Assembly: GCA_041399205.1 (NCBI GenBank)
Contig: JAWKTK010000013.1
Coordinates: 124,001 to 188,000 of the forward strand
Direction of reading: 5' to 3'
Origin: JAGQOZ01 sp041399205
GTDB taxonomy: Bacteria; Planctomycetota; Planctomycetia; Pirellulales; Pirellulaceae
DNA length: 64,000 nt
The position numbers were made by a program, and so were the translations under genes. A model generated the notes under the pieces. The model worked only from the letters and a program-made list of their open reading frames with translations, was not told the origin of the DNA and ran no database searches. This document shows positions 38,055-48,618 of the stretch, in pieces (positions within the stretch are counted from its first letter, which is position 1; every line of letters begins with the position of its first letter).

Positions 38055-39332
38055 TTATTGGCCGATACAATACAAAAACTTCGCGGAACGTATCAACAGT
38101 CGATCTTGAATCACGGCAGGACTACCATCAAAGCCGTGTTTGCCTTCCAGTTGGTTGGTGGCGATCAGTTCGAATTCAGGTCGAGCGGCAATGACGAATG
38201 TTGTTCCGGAACGAGTTAAATAGTACAGCTTTCCAGCGGCCAGTATGGGCGAAGAGTATACTTGGCCGGCTCGTTCCAATCGTTCGCGATAAACCAATTC
38301 GCCCGAATCGGCCTTCGCACAAAAGGCAATTCCTAGCTGATCGTGCATCCAATACAGATGGCCGTCATGATAGATCGGAGAACTGACGTTGGTGCCGTGA
38401 CTACTGGTCCACAATCGATGCGAATCGGTGACGTCGCCTTGGCCTTCCAGTCGTACGGCTAGTGACGCTGTACCAGACCGCCCACCAAAAAAGTACACCA
38501 CGCCATCGGCCGCCACACCCGACGGAACCATGTACCAAGTAATGTCAGTCTTGCAGGTCCATAAGGGCGAACCATCTTTCGGATTGAAGGCCAGAGCATC
38601 GCCATGTCTTGCGACAATCAATTCGTCTCGACCCTCCGCCGACTTGGCGATAATCGGCGTATTCCACGATTCGCGAATATCACCGGTTCGCCAAATTTCC
38701 TTGCCGGAATTGCGGTCTAGCGCGACCAACGATTCGCTTTCCACACTGGCGTTGATGATCACCATATTTTGATACAAGACTGGCGAGGCCGCACTTCCCC
38801 AGCCGTTGGTTTGCGAACCGACATCGGCATGCCAAACCTGTTTGCCGTCATGGTCAAATGCGTAGACTCCCGATTTGCCGAAGAACGCGTACACATGCTT
38901 CTCGTCGACTGCCGGACTATTGCCCGCATAACCGTGGTCGCGAATTCGTTCTTCTTCGGGCTGAGCCGCTGCGATCGACTTGGTCCACACTATTTGTCCT
39001 GAATTCGCGTCCACCGCAATCAGTTGCCGCTGTAGTTTATCTAGCTCGCCCTTCGATTCGTCCGGAAAATAGCCGTCGTAACTGGTGACAAAGATACGAT
39101 TGCCAAAGACCACGGGACTGGACGAACCAGGGCCAGGCAATTCCGCCTTCCAGACGATATGGTTCGAGTCGCTCCACTGAGTTGGCAGTTGAACATGCGC
39201 GACACCCATGCGAGTCGGACCACGAAAAGTAGACCAATCTTCCGCCGCACCGGTAGAAAACAACACGACGTGTGTCAACCAAAAGACAGCCACAAACAAA
39301 CTGGATCGACGCAGGAAACAATGAATCGTCAC
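38055..39332 (-). CDS. Exported PQQ-like beta-propeller protein (copy 1)
   Basis: A 425-residue protein with a signal peptide (CFLRRSSLFVAVFWLTHVV... ending near AAED). The mature start DWSTFRGPTRMGVAHV is the WRGP-type opening of this family. Tryptophan-docking-type strands repeat as LIAVDANSGQIVWTKS, VYAFDHDGKQVWHADV, LVALDRNSGKEIWRTG and LAFNPKDGSPLWTCKT, forming a predicted 7-8 blade propeller. It has no evident catalytic motif; many such proteins are secreted scaffolds. The start is taken as the GTG at 39330-39332. It is a paralogue of the protein at 47268-48530. Confidence 0.88.
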   Translation of the reverse strand: MTIHCFLRRSSLFVAVFWLTHVVLFSTGAAEDWSTFRGPTRMGVAHVQLPTQWSDSNHIVWKAELPGPGSSSPVVFGNRIFVTSYDGYFPDESKGELDKLQRQLIAVDANSGQIVWTKSIAAAQPEEERIRDHGYAGNSPAVDEKHVYAFFGKSGVYAFDHDGKQVWHADVGSQTNGWGSAASPVLYQNMVIINASVESESLVALDRNSGKEIWRTGDIRESWNTPIIAKSAEGRDELIVARHGDALAFNPKDGSPLWTCKTDITWYMVPSGVAADGVVYFFGGRSGTASLAVRLEGQGDVTDSHRLWTSSHGTNVSSPIYHDGHLYWMHDQLGIAFCAKADSGELVYRERLERAGQVYSSPILAAGKLYYLTRSGTTFVIAARPEFELIATNQLEGKHGFDGSPAVIQDRLLIRSAKFLYCIGQ

Positions 39333-39494
39333 AGGTAAGGCCCTCGTTCTAAGTAACACGCAAATCTGACTCGTATGATTGCATAGTCTAGCTGTTCGCA
39401 TATACCGGTGCCATTCGCAGGTCATCGCCATCATGATGATTTTTTGGACTACAATGTTGTTTTTGATTCGCTTTTCAGGCTTTGGAAAAATGTC

Positions 39495-40574
39495 ATGCAG
39501 AATTGTCAGTTGGTCAACGCCAGGCTCATTGCGACGATCATTGTGCTTTGTGTGTTGCCACGCGGAGCGTTCGCGAAAAACGAACTGCCGTCAGTCAAGG
39601 TAGAGAATATTCGCCGAGTATTCCATGATGGGCAGCACAATGCGTTTACCGATTTGGTTCGATATCAAGGAAAGTTGTACTTGGCGTTTCGAAGTTGTCC
39701 GGATGGCCACATGGTGCATCCGACGTCGTCTATTATCATTTTGACGAGCGAAGATGACGGCTTGCATTGGGAGAAAGTTCACCAGTTTCGAGTCAAGCTG
39801 CGGGATACTCGTGACCCGCATTTCTTGGTGTTTCAAGACAAGCTGTTTGTTTACACGGGAACGTGGTACAGCGGTGAAACGACGCTGCCAACCAGCCAAT
39901 ACGATTTAAACCAACACTTAGGTTATGCGGCTTGGACAAAGGACGGCAAGACCTGGCAGAGCCCTGCGATGCTGGAAGGGACGTTTGGGCATTATGTTTG
40001 GCGAGCGGCGGCGAGTGACGGACGAGCGTATCTTTGTGGTCGGCGAAAAATTGATTTTGACGTGCGACCTCGAGGCGAAGGGCCGGAAGTCGAATCGTTG
40101 ATGTTGGAAAGCGACGATGGTTTGATTTGGCGAAAACGTGCGGTTTTTCAGGAACGAGAAGGAGACGAAACGGCGTTCTTGTTCTTGGCGGACAAAAGCA
40201 TTTTGGGCGTGGGACGTCGCGGTCGCCATCATGCTCAAATCCTGCGATCCAATCCTCCGTATTCCAGTTGGACGCGAACCGATTTGGATCGCTACATCGG
40301 CGGTCCGTTGTTGGTGCCATGGGGCGATCGAATCGTTGTAGGTGGTCGTAAAACGATTGGCGACGCTGGTCCCAAGACGTCTCTGTATTGGCTGCAGGGC
40401 GATTCGCTGGTCGAATTTGCCGAACTGCCCAGCGGCGGAGACAATTCGTATCCGGGTTTTGTTTCGTTCGGACCAAACAAAGCACTTGTCTCTTGGTATT
40501 CGTCTCATGAAGTCGATGATCAAGGGAATTCAATCACCGCCATCTATCTGGCTGATTTAACTGTGGTTCCGTAG
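39495..40574 (+). CDS. Exported sialidase-like beta-propeller protein
   Basis: A 359-residue protein with a signal peptide (LIATIIVLCVLPRGAFA). The mature part resembles exo-alpha-sialidase/BNR-fold proteins: TSEDDGLHWEKV and ESDDGLIWRKRAV match Asp-box-like (SxDxGxxW) motifs, RSCPDGHMVH and RDTRDPHFLVF look like loops of the active face. The ATG at 39495 is the first giving a clean signal. It is the first of a run of glycan-related genes. A true sialidase is possible but the catalytic Tyr/Glu pair could not be assigned. Confidence 0.75.
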   Translation: MQNCQLVNARLIATIIVLCVLPRGAFAKNELPSVKVENIRRVFHDGQHNAFTDLVRYQGKLYLAFRSCPDGHMVHPTSSIIILTSEDDGLHWEKVHQFRVKLRDTRDPHFLVFQDKLFVYTGTWYSGETTLPTSQYDLNQHLGYAAWTKDGKTWQSPAMLEGTFGHYVWRAAASDGRAYLCGRRKIDFDVRPRGEGPEVESLMLESDDGLIWRKRAVFQEREGDETAFLFLADKSILGVGRRGRHHAQILRSNPPYSSWTRTDLDRYIGGPLLVPWGDRIVVGGRKTIGDAGPKTSLYWLQGDSLVEFAELPSGGDNSYPGFVSFGPNKALVSWYSSHEVDDQGNSITAIYLADLTVVP

Positions 40575-40586
40575 AAGCGATTTCAT

Positions 40587-43500
40587 ATGTTCAAGCATCA
40601 ATGCGGCAAGGCGGTCCTGACGACGTTCTTTGTTTGTCAGATTTTTGGGAGCAATTGGGCACAGACGCAAACGTTTTTGCCGCCATCCCTTGGGTTCCAG
40701 AACGAAAAGCTGGAATATCACGCTGCAGCAAACGGCGATCGGATTCCCGATTTTTCGTTTTGTGGCTACCGGCAGAATTCCGCGTCCATTCCTGACGTTC
40801 CTGCCCAGTTGCGAATCGCCCCGTCGCCTGGTGACCAGGATGATACGATTCGATTACAAGCTGCGATAGACGCGTTGGCTGCATTGCCGCTGGGTGACGA
40901 TGGATTTCGTGGTGCATTGTTGCTGGAGCCGGGCGAATTTCGCATTCACGGCAGGCTGCGGATCACGGCGTCGGGAGTTGTCCTGCGAGGTTCCGGCGCT
41001 GCCGGGGTCGAGAATGGCGGCACGACCATACGCGCCATCGGTTGGGATCGCGAACCGGCGATTCGAATTTTGGGCGGTTCGCTGGTTCGAGCGGACGAAG
41101 CGGCCATTGAGATTCAGGATGAATACGTGCCGCTGGGCGCAAGTTCGTTTCGTTTGAGCAAGAATCATGGCCTGCAACCGGGCGATCAAATTTGGATTCG
41201 TCGTCCGTCCACCGACGAATGGCTACAAGCGATTGGCGCCAAGTCAGAATGGCTGGGTTGGCGAGCGGGTAGTCGAGACATCCTTTGGGAGCGAACCGTC
41301 ACGGAAGTGGACGAGCAGACGATTCACTTTGACGTGCCGCTCACATGTGCGTTAGACGCCAGCTACGGCGGTGGAACGATTGAACGCTGGAACACAGATC
41401 GTCGAATTCAGAATGTTGGCATCGAAGACGTGCAATTGATCTCGGATTATGACCAACAGAATCTTCGCGACGAACAGCATGCTTGGCATGGCATCATCAC
41501 CAACGATGTAAAAAACGCATGGGTTCGCCGCGTGTCATTTCAACATTTTGTGGGCGGCGCAGTGCTGGTCGATCTTGGTTCGATCAACGTAACCGTCCAG
41601 GATTGTGCGTCGCTGCAGCCCGTAGGCGAAATGGGTGGATATCGACGTCATTCGTTTTTCACGCAAGGCCAACAAACGTTGTTCTTGCGTTGCTGGGCCG
41701 AACAGGGCCGGCACGACTTTTCCGTTGGGCAATGCTCTGCGGGACCCAATGCGTTTGTCCATTGCTTTGCCAAAGACGCGATCGGAGACAGCGGTCCGTT
41801 GGAGAGCTGTGCCAATGGCGTGTTGTACGATAACGTCCGCATTGACGGCCATGACTTGCGGTTGACAAATCGCTGGAATCATCCGCCCAAGGCTGGTTGG
41901 ACCGCTTTCAATTGTGTTTTATGGCAGTGTCAAGCATCGCAAATTCAATGCGATTCGCCTCCGGACGCGTACAACTGGGCGGTTGGATTCTGGGCAACTC
42001 CCGCTGGAAACGGAGTGATGAGCGCACTGAGCGATTTCGTCAATCCTTTGAGTTTGTACCAGCAACAGTTGGCTGAACGAACCCATTGGGAAAATGCCAA
42101 ACAGATCGAACCATTCTTACTGAGCCCGGTTGGTGCCACGAATCCAACACTTTCTGAAACAGCCGGTTTTGTGACTAAAAGTAACTCGCCGGCCGAAACT
42201 CTACTGGACCTGATTCGCCAACATTGGAACCGCGAACGATCGTCATTGCAGTCGAATGTGCCGTTGTTCGAACAAGAATCACCGCCGTCGTCAGCTCAAA
42301 AGGATTCTGTAAAACGAATCGAGATTCTTAACGGCTGGATTGTTGTGGATGGCAAATTGAAAACTGGTGATCATTTGACGCCAACATGGTGGCGAGGCTC
42401 TATTCAGCCAGAAACAGCCGAATCGTTTGGTCCGTCCGTCACTCGTTACTCGCCAGGTCGGAGCGGCACGGGTTTGACGGATGATTTAGACACCGTAGCC
42501 ACCGGCATGCAGCAACACAATGTTGCGTCTTGCAATCACCATTACGGTTTGTGGTACGACCGGCGTCGCGATGATCATTTGATGGTGCGTCGCGCAGCGG
42601 CCGAAGTTTCGCCGCCTTTTACGAACAGCCATTTGCGCGAACCGGACAGGGTACCGCTTGGGACGGTCTGAGCCTTTATGATCTGACAAAATGGAACACT
42701 TGGTATTGGCAACGTCTTGGCCATTTTGCAGATTGCTGTGATCACCACGGCCTGATTCTTTTTCACGAAAACTATTTTCAGCACAATATCTTAGAGGCCG
42801 GAGCCCATTGGGCCGATTCACCGTGGCGTCCGGCCAACAATGTGAACCAGACGCCGTTTCCCGAACCTCCACCGTACGTCGGAGATAAGCGGATCTTCTT
42901 GTCGCATCAGTTCTACGATATTTCACGACCGGTACTTCGAGAATTGCATCGTAGTTACATTCGGCAATGCTTGTCGAACTTTGCCGAAAACCAAAACGTC
43001 ATTCAGCTAACCAGTGCAGAATTTTCAGGGCCGCTGTCATTTGTCGAATTCTGGATCGATACGATTGTGCAGTGGGAACAAGAAACTGGGCGAAACGTCA
43101 CGTTGGGACTGAGTTGTCCCAAAAACGTTCAGGACGCCATCTTGGAGGATCCTAAACGTCGAGAAACCGTGGATGTCATTGACATTCGGTACTGGACGTA
43201 TATGGAGAACAATGAACTGTTCGCTCCGGAAGGTGGACTCAATCTTGCGCCGCGTCAGCATGTTCGTCAGCTTCGCCCCAAGTCGACGTCGTTCGCGTCA
43301 ATTGTGCGTAGTGTGCGAGAATATCGGATGCGATTTCCGCAAATTCCCGTCACCTACTACGCCGACATGTATTGCCGCAGTGACCGCCATGGTTGGGCCG
43401 TATTGATGGGAGGCGGTTCGCTTCCGAATCTCATGCCGCTGGCTGATGAACTGAGTTCCGCAATCATCCAGATGACCCTGACACATCGTTGTCACTAGGT

Positions 43501-43722
43501 GAAGGTCAATACGCACTTTCCAACGACACGAAGTGTTACTTAGTTTATTCTGACAAGCGAGCGGATTCGACAGAACTGAAATTGCCGGCCAACCGACTCT
43601 ATGAATACACATGGGTCGACCAAGCATCGGGACAGTTTCAGCAACCGTTTCGTCCTGTGAGTCGTGACAGCATCAAGCTGCGTCCCGAAGCGACAGTCGC
43701 ATTCGTTCGTGCCATTGACTGA
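40587..43722 (+). CDS. Large exported beta-helix protein with glycosidase-like C-terminal part (frameshifted twice)
   Basis: About 1,045 residues after repair, in frames 40587-42671, 42842-43498 and 43489-43722. A signal peptide (VLTTFFVCQIFGSNWAQ) leads to an N-terminal pectate-lyase-like right-handed beta-helix region (DDTIRLQAAIDALAA, about 90). One missing T in the TTTT at 42617-42620 joins SPPF to YEQPFARTGQGTAW. One missing C in the CCC at 43476-43478 joins IIQMT to PDTSLSLGEGQY. The middle part has LILFHENYFQHNILEAGAHW and VIQLTSAEFSGPLSFVEFW, resembling the active-site region of TIM-barrel glycosidases. It may correspond to a DUF6298-like family (recalled, unconfirmed). Probably degrades or modifies an extracellular polysaccharide. 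Confidence 0.75.
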
Positions 43723-43891
43723 CGCACGTACAAGCTCGGCCCTATACCGCCGTATGTATTGTGAACTTGCGTCGCCGCGGATGGTGGTGTTCGTAGAGCT
43801 TGCATGATCAGGCCCTGCGCGGCTAGAATCAGGCGAATTGTTGTCGGCTCGATCGGAGCCAACTGGTCCATGAGTAGGGTGGAAGCAAAGC

Positions 43892-45223
43892 ATGTCGGGC
43901 GAGTCCGAATTACGGTCAATTCAGGACGAACGTCCGATCTGTCCCGGTAAACTGAGCGAATTGGGTGGTGTTGGTGACGAGCCTGATTCGGCGGGGCGAT
44001 ATCCAAGGCGAGGCATCTTTCCGGCGGTTCCGCCCAGTCGGTTCGCTGGCAAGCCGATCAAAGTGGCCATTGTTTACGCAGTGTTGTATCGATTTCGCAT
44101 GCCGATCTTTCGTCGGTTGAGCGAGCATCCGTCGTTGCAAATTCGACTCTTTGTGGGCAAAGGCGTGCCTGGGACAAAGTTTTCCAACGCTCCGGACCAC
44201 GACGATTTGGATACGGAAATACTCTGGACGTTGCAAACACCTGTTAACAGTTCCGGACGCAATGTGACATTATCCGCCAATCCCTCGTTGCCCTGGAGGC
44301 TTGCTAGATTTAAGCCGGATGTATTGCTGATTCAGGGCGGGCTGTTGCCCAACAACTGGTTCACATGGATTTTTTCACGTGTCACCGGCACGCCCGTTGT
44401 TTGGTGGTCATTGGGGGAGGTTCGAGGTAGACAGTTTCGTGGGCTATCGGCGCTGTACCGGCGGTTTATTAAATGGGTGGAGCGACGCAGCACGACTTTC
44501 GCCGGCTATTCGTCCGTGGCGATCGAATATTTTCTGAAGCAAGGATACGACAGGCGGCGTTGTTTCAATTTGGTTAACGTCGTCGATACGAACCTCGTTG
44601 CCAAGCAGATCGAAGCCACTCGCAGCAGTGTCCCGCAACTTCGAACAGAACTTGGGCTCGACAATACGCAAGTGTTATTGTTTGTTGGTTCGCTCAGTGA
44701 AACCAAGGGGCTCGATATACTCCTTCATTGCGTTGCGGAACTTAAAGCAGAGTATCCTGCCATGCGTCTGTTGGTTGTCGGTGACGGGCCCCAGCGACAG
44801 AACGCAGAAGCCTTGGCAAAGGACCTGGGTGTGGCCGATTATTGCCGATTTGTCGGTGCCGTTTATCAAGGTGTATCAGCCTATTTTCAGTTAGCGACGG
44901 TCTTAGTCATGCCAGGCACAGGAGGACTTGCCATCTCTGAAGGGATGGCACACGGCTTGCCCGTCATTTGTTCCACTGGAGATGGTGTGGAAGTCGATCT
45001 GATAGACGAAGGGGAGAATGGATATTATGTTCAGCCTAATTGCCCGAGCCAGCTTGCTGATCGAATTCGACGAGTCTTGGATTCGCCTGAACGAGCCAGC
45101 CAAATGGGCAGCCATTCATTACGGATAATTCAAGAACGCGCCAATATCGAGCTATATTTAAACGAGATGTTATCGGCCATCTATGCTGCTCTAGACGATC
45201 GCCACTTGCACAGAAATGAATAA
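43892..45223 (+). CDS. Glycosyltransferase family 4-like protein
   Basis: A 443-residue GT-B glycosyltransferase. The N-terminal 50 residues are extra and hydrophilic; KPIKVAIVYAVLYRFRMPIF begins the first Rossmann domain. The nucleotide-sugar domain has LLFVGSLSETKGLDILLH (about 265-282), LLVVGDGPQRQNAEAL and the C-terminal GT4 motif GGLAISEGMAHGLPVICS with the conserved Glu. Likely transfers a sugar to a surface polysaccharide or lipid-linked oligosaccharide; donor and acceptor are unknown. ATG at 43892 has GGAAG upstream. It is 6 bases from the next methyltransferase, so an operon. Confidence 0.9.
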   Translation: MSGESELRSIQDERPICPGKLSELGGVGDEPDSAGRYPRRGIFPAVPPSRFAGKPIKVAIVYAVLYRFRMPIFRRLSEHPSLQIRLFVGKGVPGTKFSNAPDHDDLDTEILWTLQTPVNSSGRNVTLSANPSLPWRLARFKPDVLLIQGGLLPNNWFTWIFSRVTGTPVVWWSLGEVRGRQFRGLSALYRRFIKWVERRSTTFAGYSSVAIEYFLKQGYDRRRCFNLVNVVDTNLVAKQIEATRSSVPQLRTELGLDNTQVLLFVGSLSETKGLDILLHCVAELKAEYPAMRLLVVGDGPQRQNAEALAKDLGVADYCRFVGAVYQGVSAYFQLATVLVMPGTGGLAISEGMAHGLPVICSTGDGVEVDLIDEGENGYYVQPNCPSQLADRIRRVLDSPERASQMGSHSLRIIQERANIELYLNEMLSAIYAALDDRHLHRNE

Positions 45224-45229
45224 CTGGAA

Positions 45230-46152
45230 ATGACAGAAACGCTTGGCGAAAGAACCTGCCCAGCTTGCGGTAATCGAACGTGGCAGTCCATCCAGGGGAC
45301 GCGAGGTGGAGACTATGTGTGTTGCCGGACATGTCGCTACCACGTGCTTCTCACCGAGTCAAGCGACGATCGAACCAAGGCATTTGAAGCCGAACAAGAG
45401 CGATTCTACGGAGATGACACTTCGATTTGCCTCACGCAAATATCGAATGAACTGCAGGATGCTCGGGTTCGCAATCGGATACGCGTGCTCCAACGGCATT
45501 TGCGGCAAGGCAAGTTGATTGAAGTTGGACCAGGTAGCGGAGAAGTACTTGGACAGTTCAAATCGCTCGGCTACGAAGTGACTGGTGTCGAGCATTCCGC
45601 CAAAATGGCCAAGGTTATTTGTGAACGATACGGCATCAATGTGGTTGTTGGGGCATTCGAAGAACACGATTTTCCGGTCGATCATTTTGACGCGTATTTG
45701 TCATTTCACGTCATCGAACACGTGACGGACGTGGCGTTGCATTTACAAAAGGCGGCCGATGTCCTGCGCCCCGGCGGACTGGCGTTGATCGCTACTCCCA
45801 ACGCCGATAGTTGGGAGCATCGTTTCGCCGGTCGACTTTCGCCAAACTACAGTCCTGCCCATTTGCAATTGTTTTCCAAGGACAGTATCGACAGAATGCT
45901 TCAACAAGCCGGCTTTCGTGTGATTGAAACTCTCACGCCATGCTACACCGACGCATGGTTGCGAGTGGCGTCGTCTTTCTATCGAAATCTACGAGGACAA
46001 AAAGTTGGCTACGCAGACCTGGCAACTCGAAGCGACACGCCTTGCGCTGACGGCTTATTCATGCGTATAGTATTGCGGATTTGCCGTTTCGAGCTGTTCA
46101 ATCCGTGCTGCGAGGCGGTAATGAACTCTTTGTGGTTGCAAAGAAGGCATAG
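45230..46152 (+). CDS. SAM-dependent methyltransferase with N-terminal zinc ribbon (frameshifted at end)
   Basis: About 308 residues. An N-terminal four-Cys zinc ribbon (TCPACGN ... YVCCRTC) precedes a class I methyltransferase domain: LIEVGPGSGEVLGQF (motif I, SAM), the acidic VTGVEHSAK, FDAYLSFHVIEHV and DVLRPGGLALIATPNADSW. The original frame reaches 46165 as RFELFNPCCEAVMNS; one missing base at about 46087-46091 gives CRFRAVQSVLRGGNELFV and ends VVAKKA with a stop at 46150-46152, a family-like tail. The type resembles sugar-C-methyltransferases such as those acting on deoxy sugars in glycan synthesis. It follows the glycosyltransferase by 6 bases. Confidence 0.85.
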
Positions 46153-46201
46153 TTATTCGTATTGACGCGACAATGAGTGGCCACTGATCAGGACGTAAAC
46201 C

Positions 46202-47094
46202 ATGATCCGACTGGAAGTAATCAAGTTCATCTGGAGCCATCCTGCCAATCGAGGGCGACGATTGCAAACGATCTTCCGTACCGTTCGTTGGAAATTTCAT
46301 CGCATGCGCGAACTACACCTTGGCTAATTCCTGTATTTCATGGGATGCGGCTCCAATGTTATCCCAACAGCTACGGGGCGGGCGTGATGATTGCTACCAA
46401 CGGTTGGCCGGATTATGACGAAATGCATTTCATCCAGCGTTATCTGCGGCCGGGCGATGCGTTTGTGGATATTGGCACTAACATCGGCATTTTTACGTTG
46501 TTTTCGTCTGGCATCGTGGGGCCCTCCGGTTACGTGCTTGGGCTGGAAGCGAATCGGCGTTCGTTTGACAGATTGCTCGAGAACATTCAGTTGAATGCAT
46601 TGGACAAGATTGTAGACGCTAGGTGCGAAGCCGTCGGACCGGAAAACGGGACGATTCGTTTTCTTAAAGGACGAGACCTTACGAATCGAATTGTCACCAA
46701 AGCGGAACAAGAGAAGGCCAACGTCGAATTCGATGATGTCCCCTGCGTTCGCATTGACTCGCTATTGTCACAACGTAAGTTCGTCATGGGCAAAATAGAC
46801 ATCGAAGGAGCTGAACCAATGGCGTTTCAGGGTGCTACTCAGGCTCTGCAATCAGGGAATCCGCCGGTGTGGATGATGGAATTGAAAAGCCATCTGCTGA
46901 GTCGGTTTGACAGCTGCCCTGAAGAAGTGCGAGACATGCTGTTGAAATTCGACTATCGCCTAGCCACCTATGATGCCAATCAGAATCGACTGACATTTTC
47001 GGAACAACCCTGGGAAGGGCATGGTGACGTGCTGGCGATTCATTATCCTTCGCTGTCGGAAATACAGGCTCGCTTGGACCAGAGTTCCGCATAG
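46202..47094 (+). CDS. FkbM family methyltransferase (frameshifted)
   Basis: About 297 residues. From the ATG at 46202 the frame reads MIRLEVIKFIWSHPANRGRR and then KFHRMRELHLG-stop. Adding one A at 46311-46312 converts this to RMRETTPWLIPVFHGMRLQC, a typical FkbM opening. The methyltransferase core has GDAFVDIGTNIGIFTLF (SAM motif I), VLGLEANRRSFDRLLENI, the substrate/cofactor region RIDSLLSQRKFVMGKIDIEGAE and GATQALQSGNPPVWMMELKSH. FkbM enzymes O-methylate sugars or antibiotics. AGGA lies 7 bases before the start. The third member of the glycan set after the GT4 and methyltransferase genes. An unrepaired start at 46177 would lack a sensible N-terminus. Confidence 0.88.
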
Positions 47095-47267
47095 CCCTCT
47101 TGGGATAGCTCATTTAGCCTTTGCGGCAACTATCACTGCCCTTGCCGTTGTCACAACGCAACGTCTGGGCGACGATGTATTGACGTGCAAGAGTCTTGCT
47201 CACGTTAGTGCGAAGCTTGCGGCTCGAAGAAAGAAATGTGTCCATCAACAGTGCCATAGGAGGTTCC

Positions 47268-48530
47268 ATGCCTTATCGTCGAATTGAAACGCTGGTGTCG
47301 ATTCTGATCTTGCTTCTGGCCAGTGTCTGTTTTGCGGATGATTGGGCTCATTGGCGAGGTCCATCTGGAAACGGAGTTTCATTAACCGCAGATCCTCCGA
47401 CAACTTGGAGCGATACGCAAAACGTCAAGTGGAAAGTGCCGATTCCCGGCAAGAGTTCAGGTTCACCTGTGATCTGGGACCAACAAGTTTTTGTGGTCAC
47501 AGCCGTGCCAACTGGAAAGCAAACGGACAATCTTCCTGAATTAGAATTCAAGCTCCTGGCATTTGATCGAGCCAACGGCCAACTCCAATGGGAGCGTTCT
47601 GCCGTAGTGGCCACGCCGCACGAAGGAACTCATTCCACCAACAGTTTTGCTTCTGCTTCGCCTTGCACCGATGGTGAACATGTTTACGCGCACTTCGGTT
47701 CGCGAGGACTCTACTGTTACACCAGGGACGGAGAACTGACGTGGAAACGCGATTTCGGCCACATGACGACTCGGAATAGTTTTGGCGAAGGGAGTTCTCC
47801 TACCATTGAAGGCGATTTGATCTTGGTTCCTTGGGATCACGAAGGACCATCGTTTCTGTATGCATTGGATAAACGCACGGGGAACGAAGTCTGGAAAGCG
47901 GAACGCGATGAACCTTCCTGCTGGGCAACGCCTATGGTGGTTCAATGGCAAGGCAAGAAGCAGGTAATCATGAACGGTCAAACGTGTGCGCGAGCTTACG
48001 ACTTGGAATCCGGTAAGGAGCTGTGGCACTGCGCCGGTCAAACGCAACGACCAGCCGCGTCGCCTGTCTTCGACGGCACTCAAGTTTACGTCGGCAGTGG
48101 TTTTCGAGGTTCGTTCTTGGCGGCGTTTCAACTAGACGGACAAGGCAATATCGAAGGCACCAAACACGTCGTCTGGAGCGTGAGTCGGAACACGCCGGAC
48201 ATTGCCTCGCTGCTTCTATCCGAAGGTCGGCTTTACTATACGAAAGAGAAATCGGCCGTACTGACTTGTGTTGAGGCCGCAACTGGCAAACCGTTTTATT
48301 CGGCAAAGCGAGTGCCCGAATTGCGCACGCTGTATGCTTCGCCGATTGCGGCAGGAGGTCACGTCTACATTACCGACCGCGATGGCACTACGGTTGTAAT
48401 CAAGGATGCCGAACAATTTGAAGTGGTTTCTATCAATTCCGTTGGCGAAACCGTCGACGCAACTCTGGCGCCTGTCGACAATCAATTGTTTATTCGTGGC
48501 GAACAACATTTGTTTTGCATCGAAGAATAA
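47268..48530 (+). CDS. Exported PQQ-like beta-propeller protein (copy 2)
   Basis: A 420-residue propeller with a signal peptide (ETLVSILILLLASVCFA, cleavage before DDW). DWAHWRGPSGNGVSL mirrors the opening of copy 1 (DWSTFRGP). Blade repeats include LLAFDRANGQLQWERS, LYCYTRDGELTWKRDF and YALDKRTGNEVWKAE. ATG at 47268 has AGGAGGT 5 bases upstream, a near-perfect ribosome site; the open frame begins earlier. It closes the glycan-related region opened by copy 1, at a distance of 8 kb. Confidence 0.88.
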   Translation: MPYRRIETLVSILILLLASVCFADDWAHWRGPSGNGVSLTADPPTTWSDTQNVKWKVPIPGKSSGSPVIWDQQVFVVTAVPTGKQTDNLPELEFKLLAFDRANGQLQWERSAVVATPHEGTHSTNSFASASPCTDGEHVYAHFGSRGLYCYTRDGELTWKRDFGHMTTRNSFGEGSSPTIEGDLILVPWDHEGPSFLYALDKRTGNEVWKAERDEPSCWATPMVVQWQGKKQVIMNGQTCARAYDLESGKELWHCAGQTQRPAASPVFDGTQVYVGSGFRGSFLAAFQLDGQGNIEGTKHVVWSVSRNTPDIASLLLSEGRLYYTKEKSAVLTCVEAATGKPFYSAKRVPELRTLYASPIAAGGHVYITDRDGTTVVIKDAEQFEVVSINSVGETVDATLAPVDNQLFIRGEQHLFCIEE

Positions 48531-48546
48531 GAAATTCACAAGACGG

Positions 48547-48582
48547 ATAACAGCCAACAGAATCGAATCTGGTGGCTGTTAT
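48547..48582. terminator. Candidate bidirectional terminator between convergent genes
   Basis: An inverted repeat of 14 bases with one mismatch (ATAACAGCCAACAG at 48547-48560, CTGGTGGCTGTTAT at 48569-48582) lies between the stops of the convergent PQQ and DUF4347 genes. No long T tract accompanies it on either strand, so function as a terminator is probable from position only. Confidence 0.5.
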
Positions 48583-48618
48583 TTCGATGCGCGAAATGAA
48601 TCGCAAGAAACGAAAGAA

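Noticed and set aside
39793..40533. A 246-residue minus-strand open frame
   Set aside because: Antisense shadow of the sialidase-like gene, with low-complexity composition.
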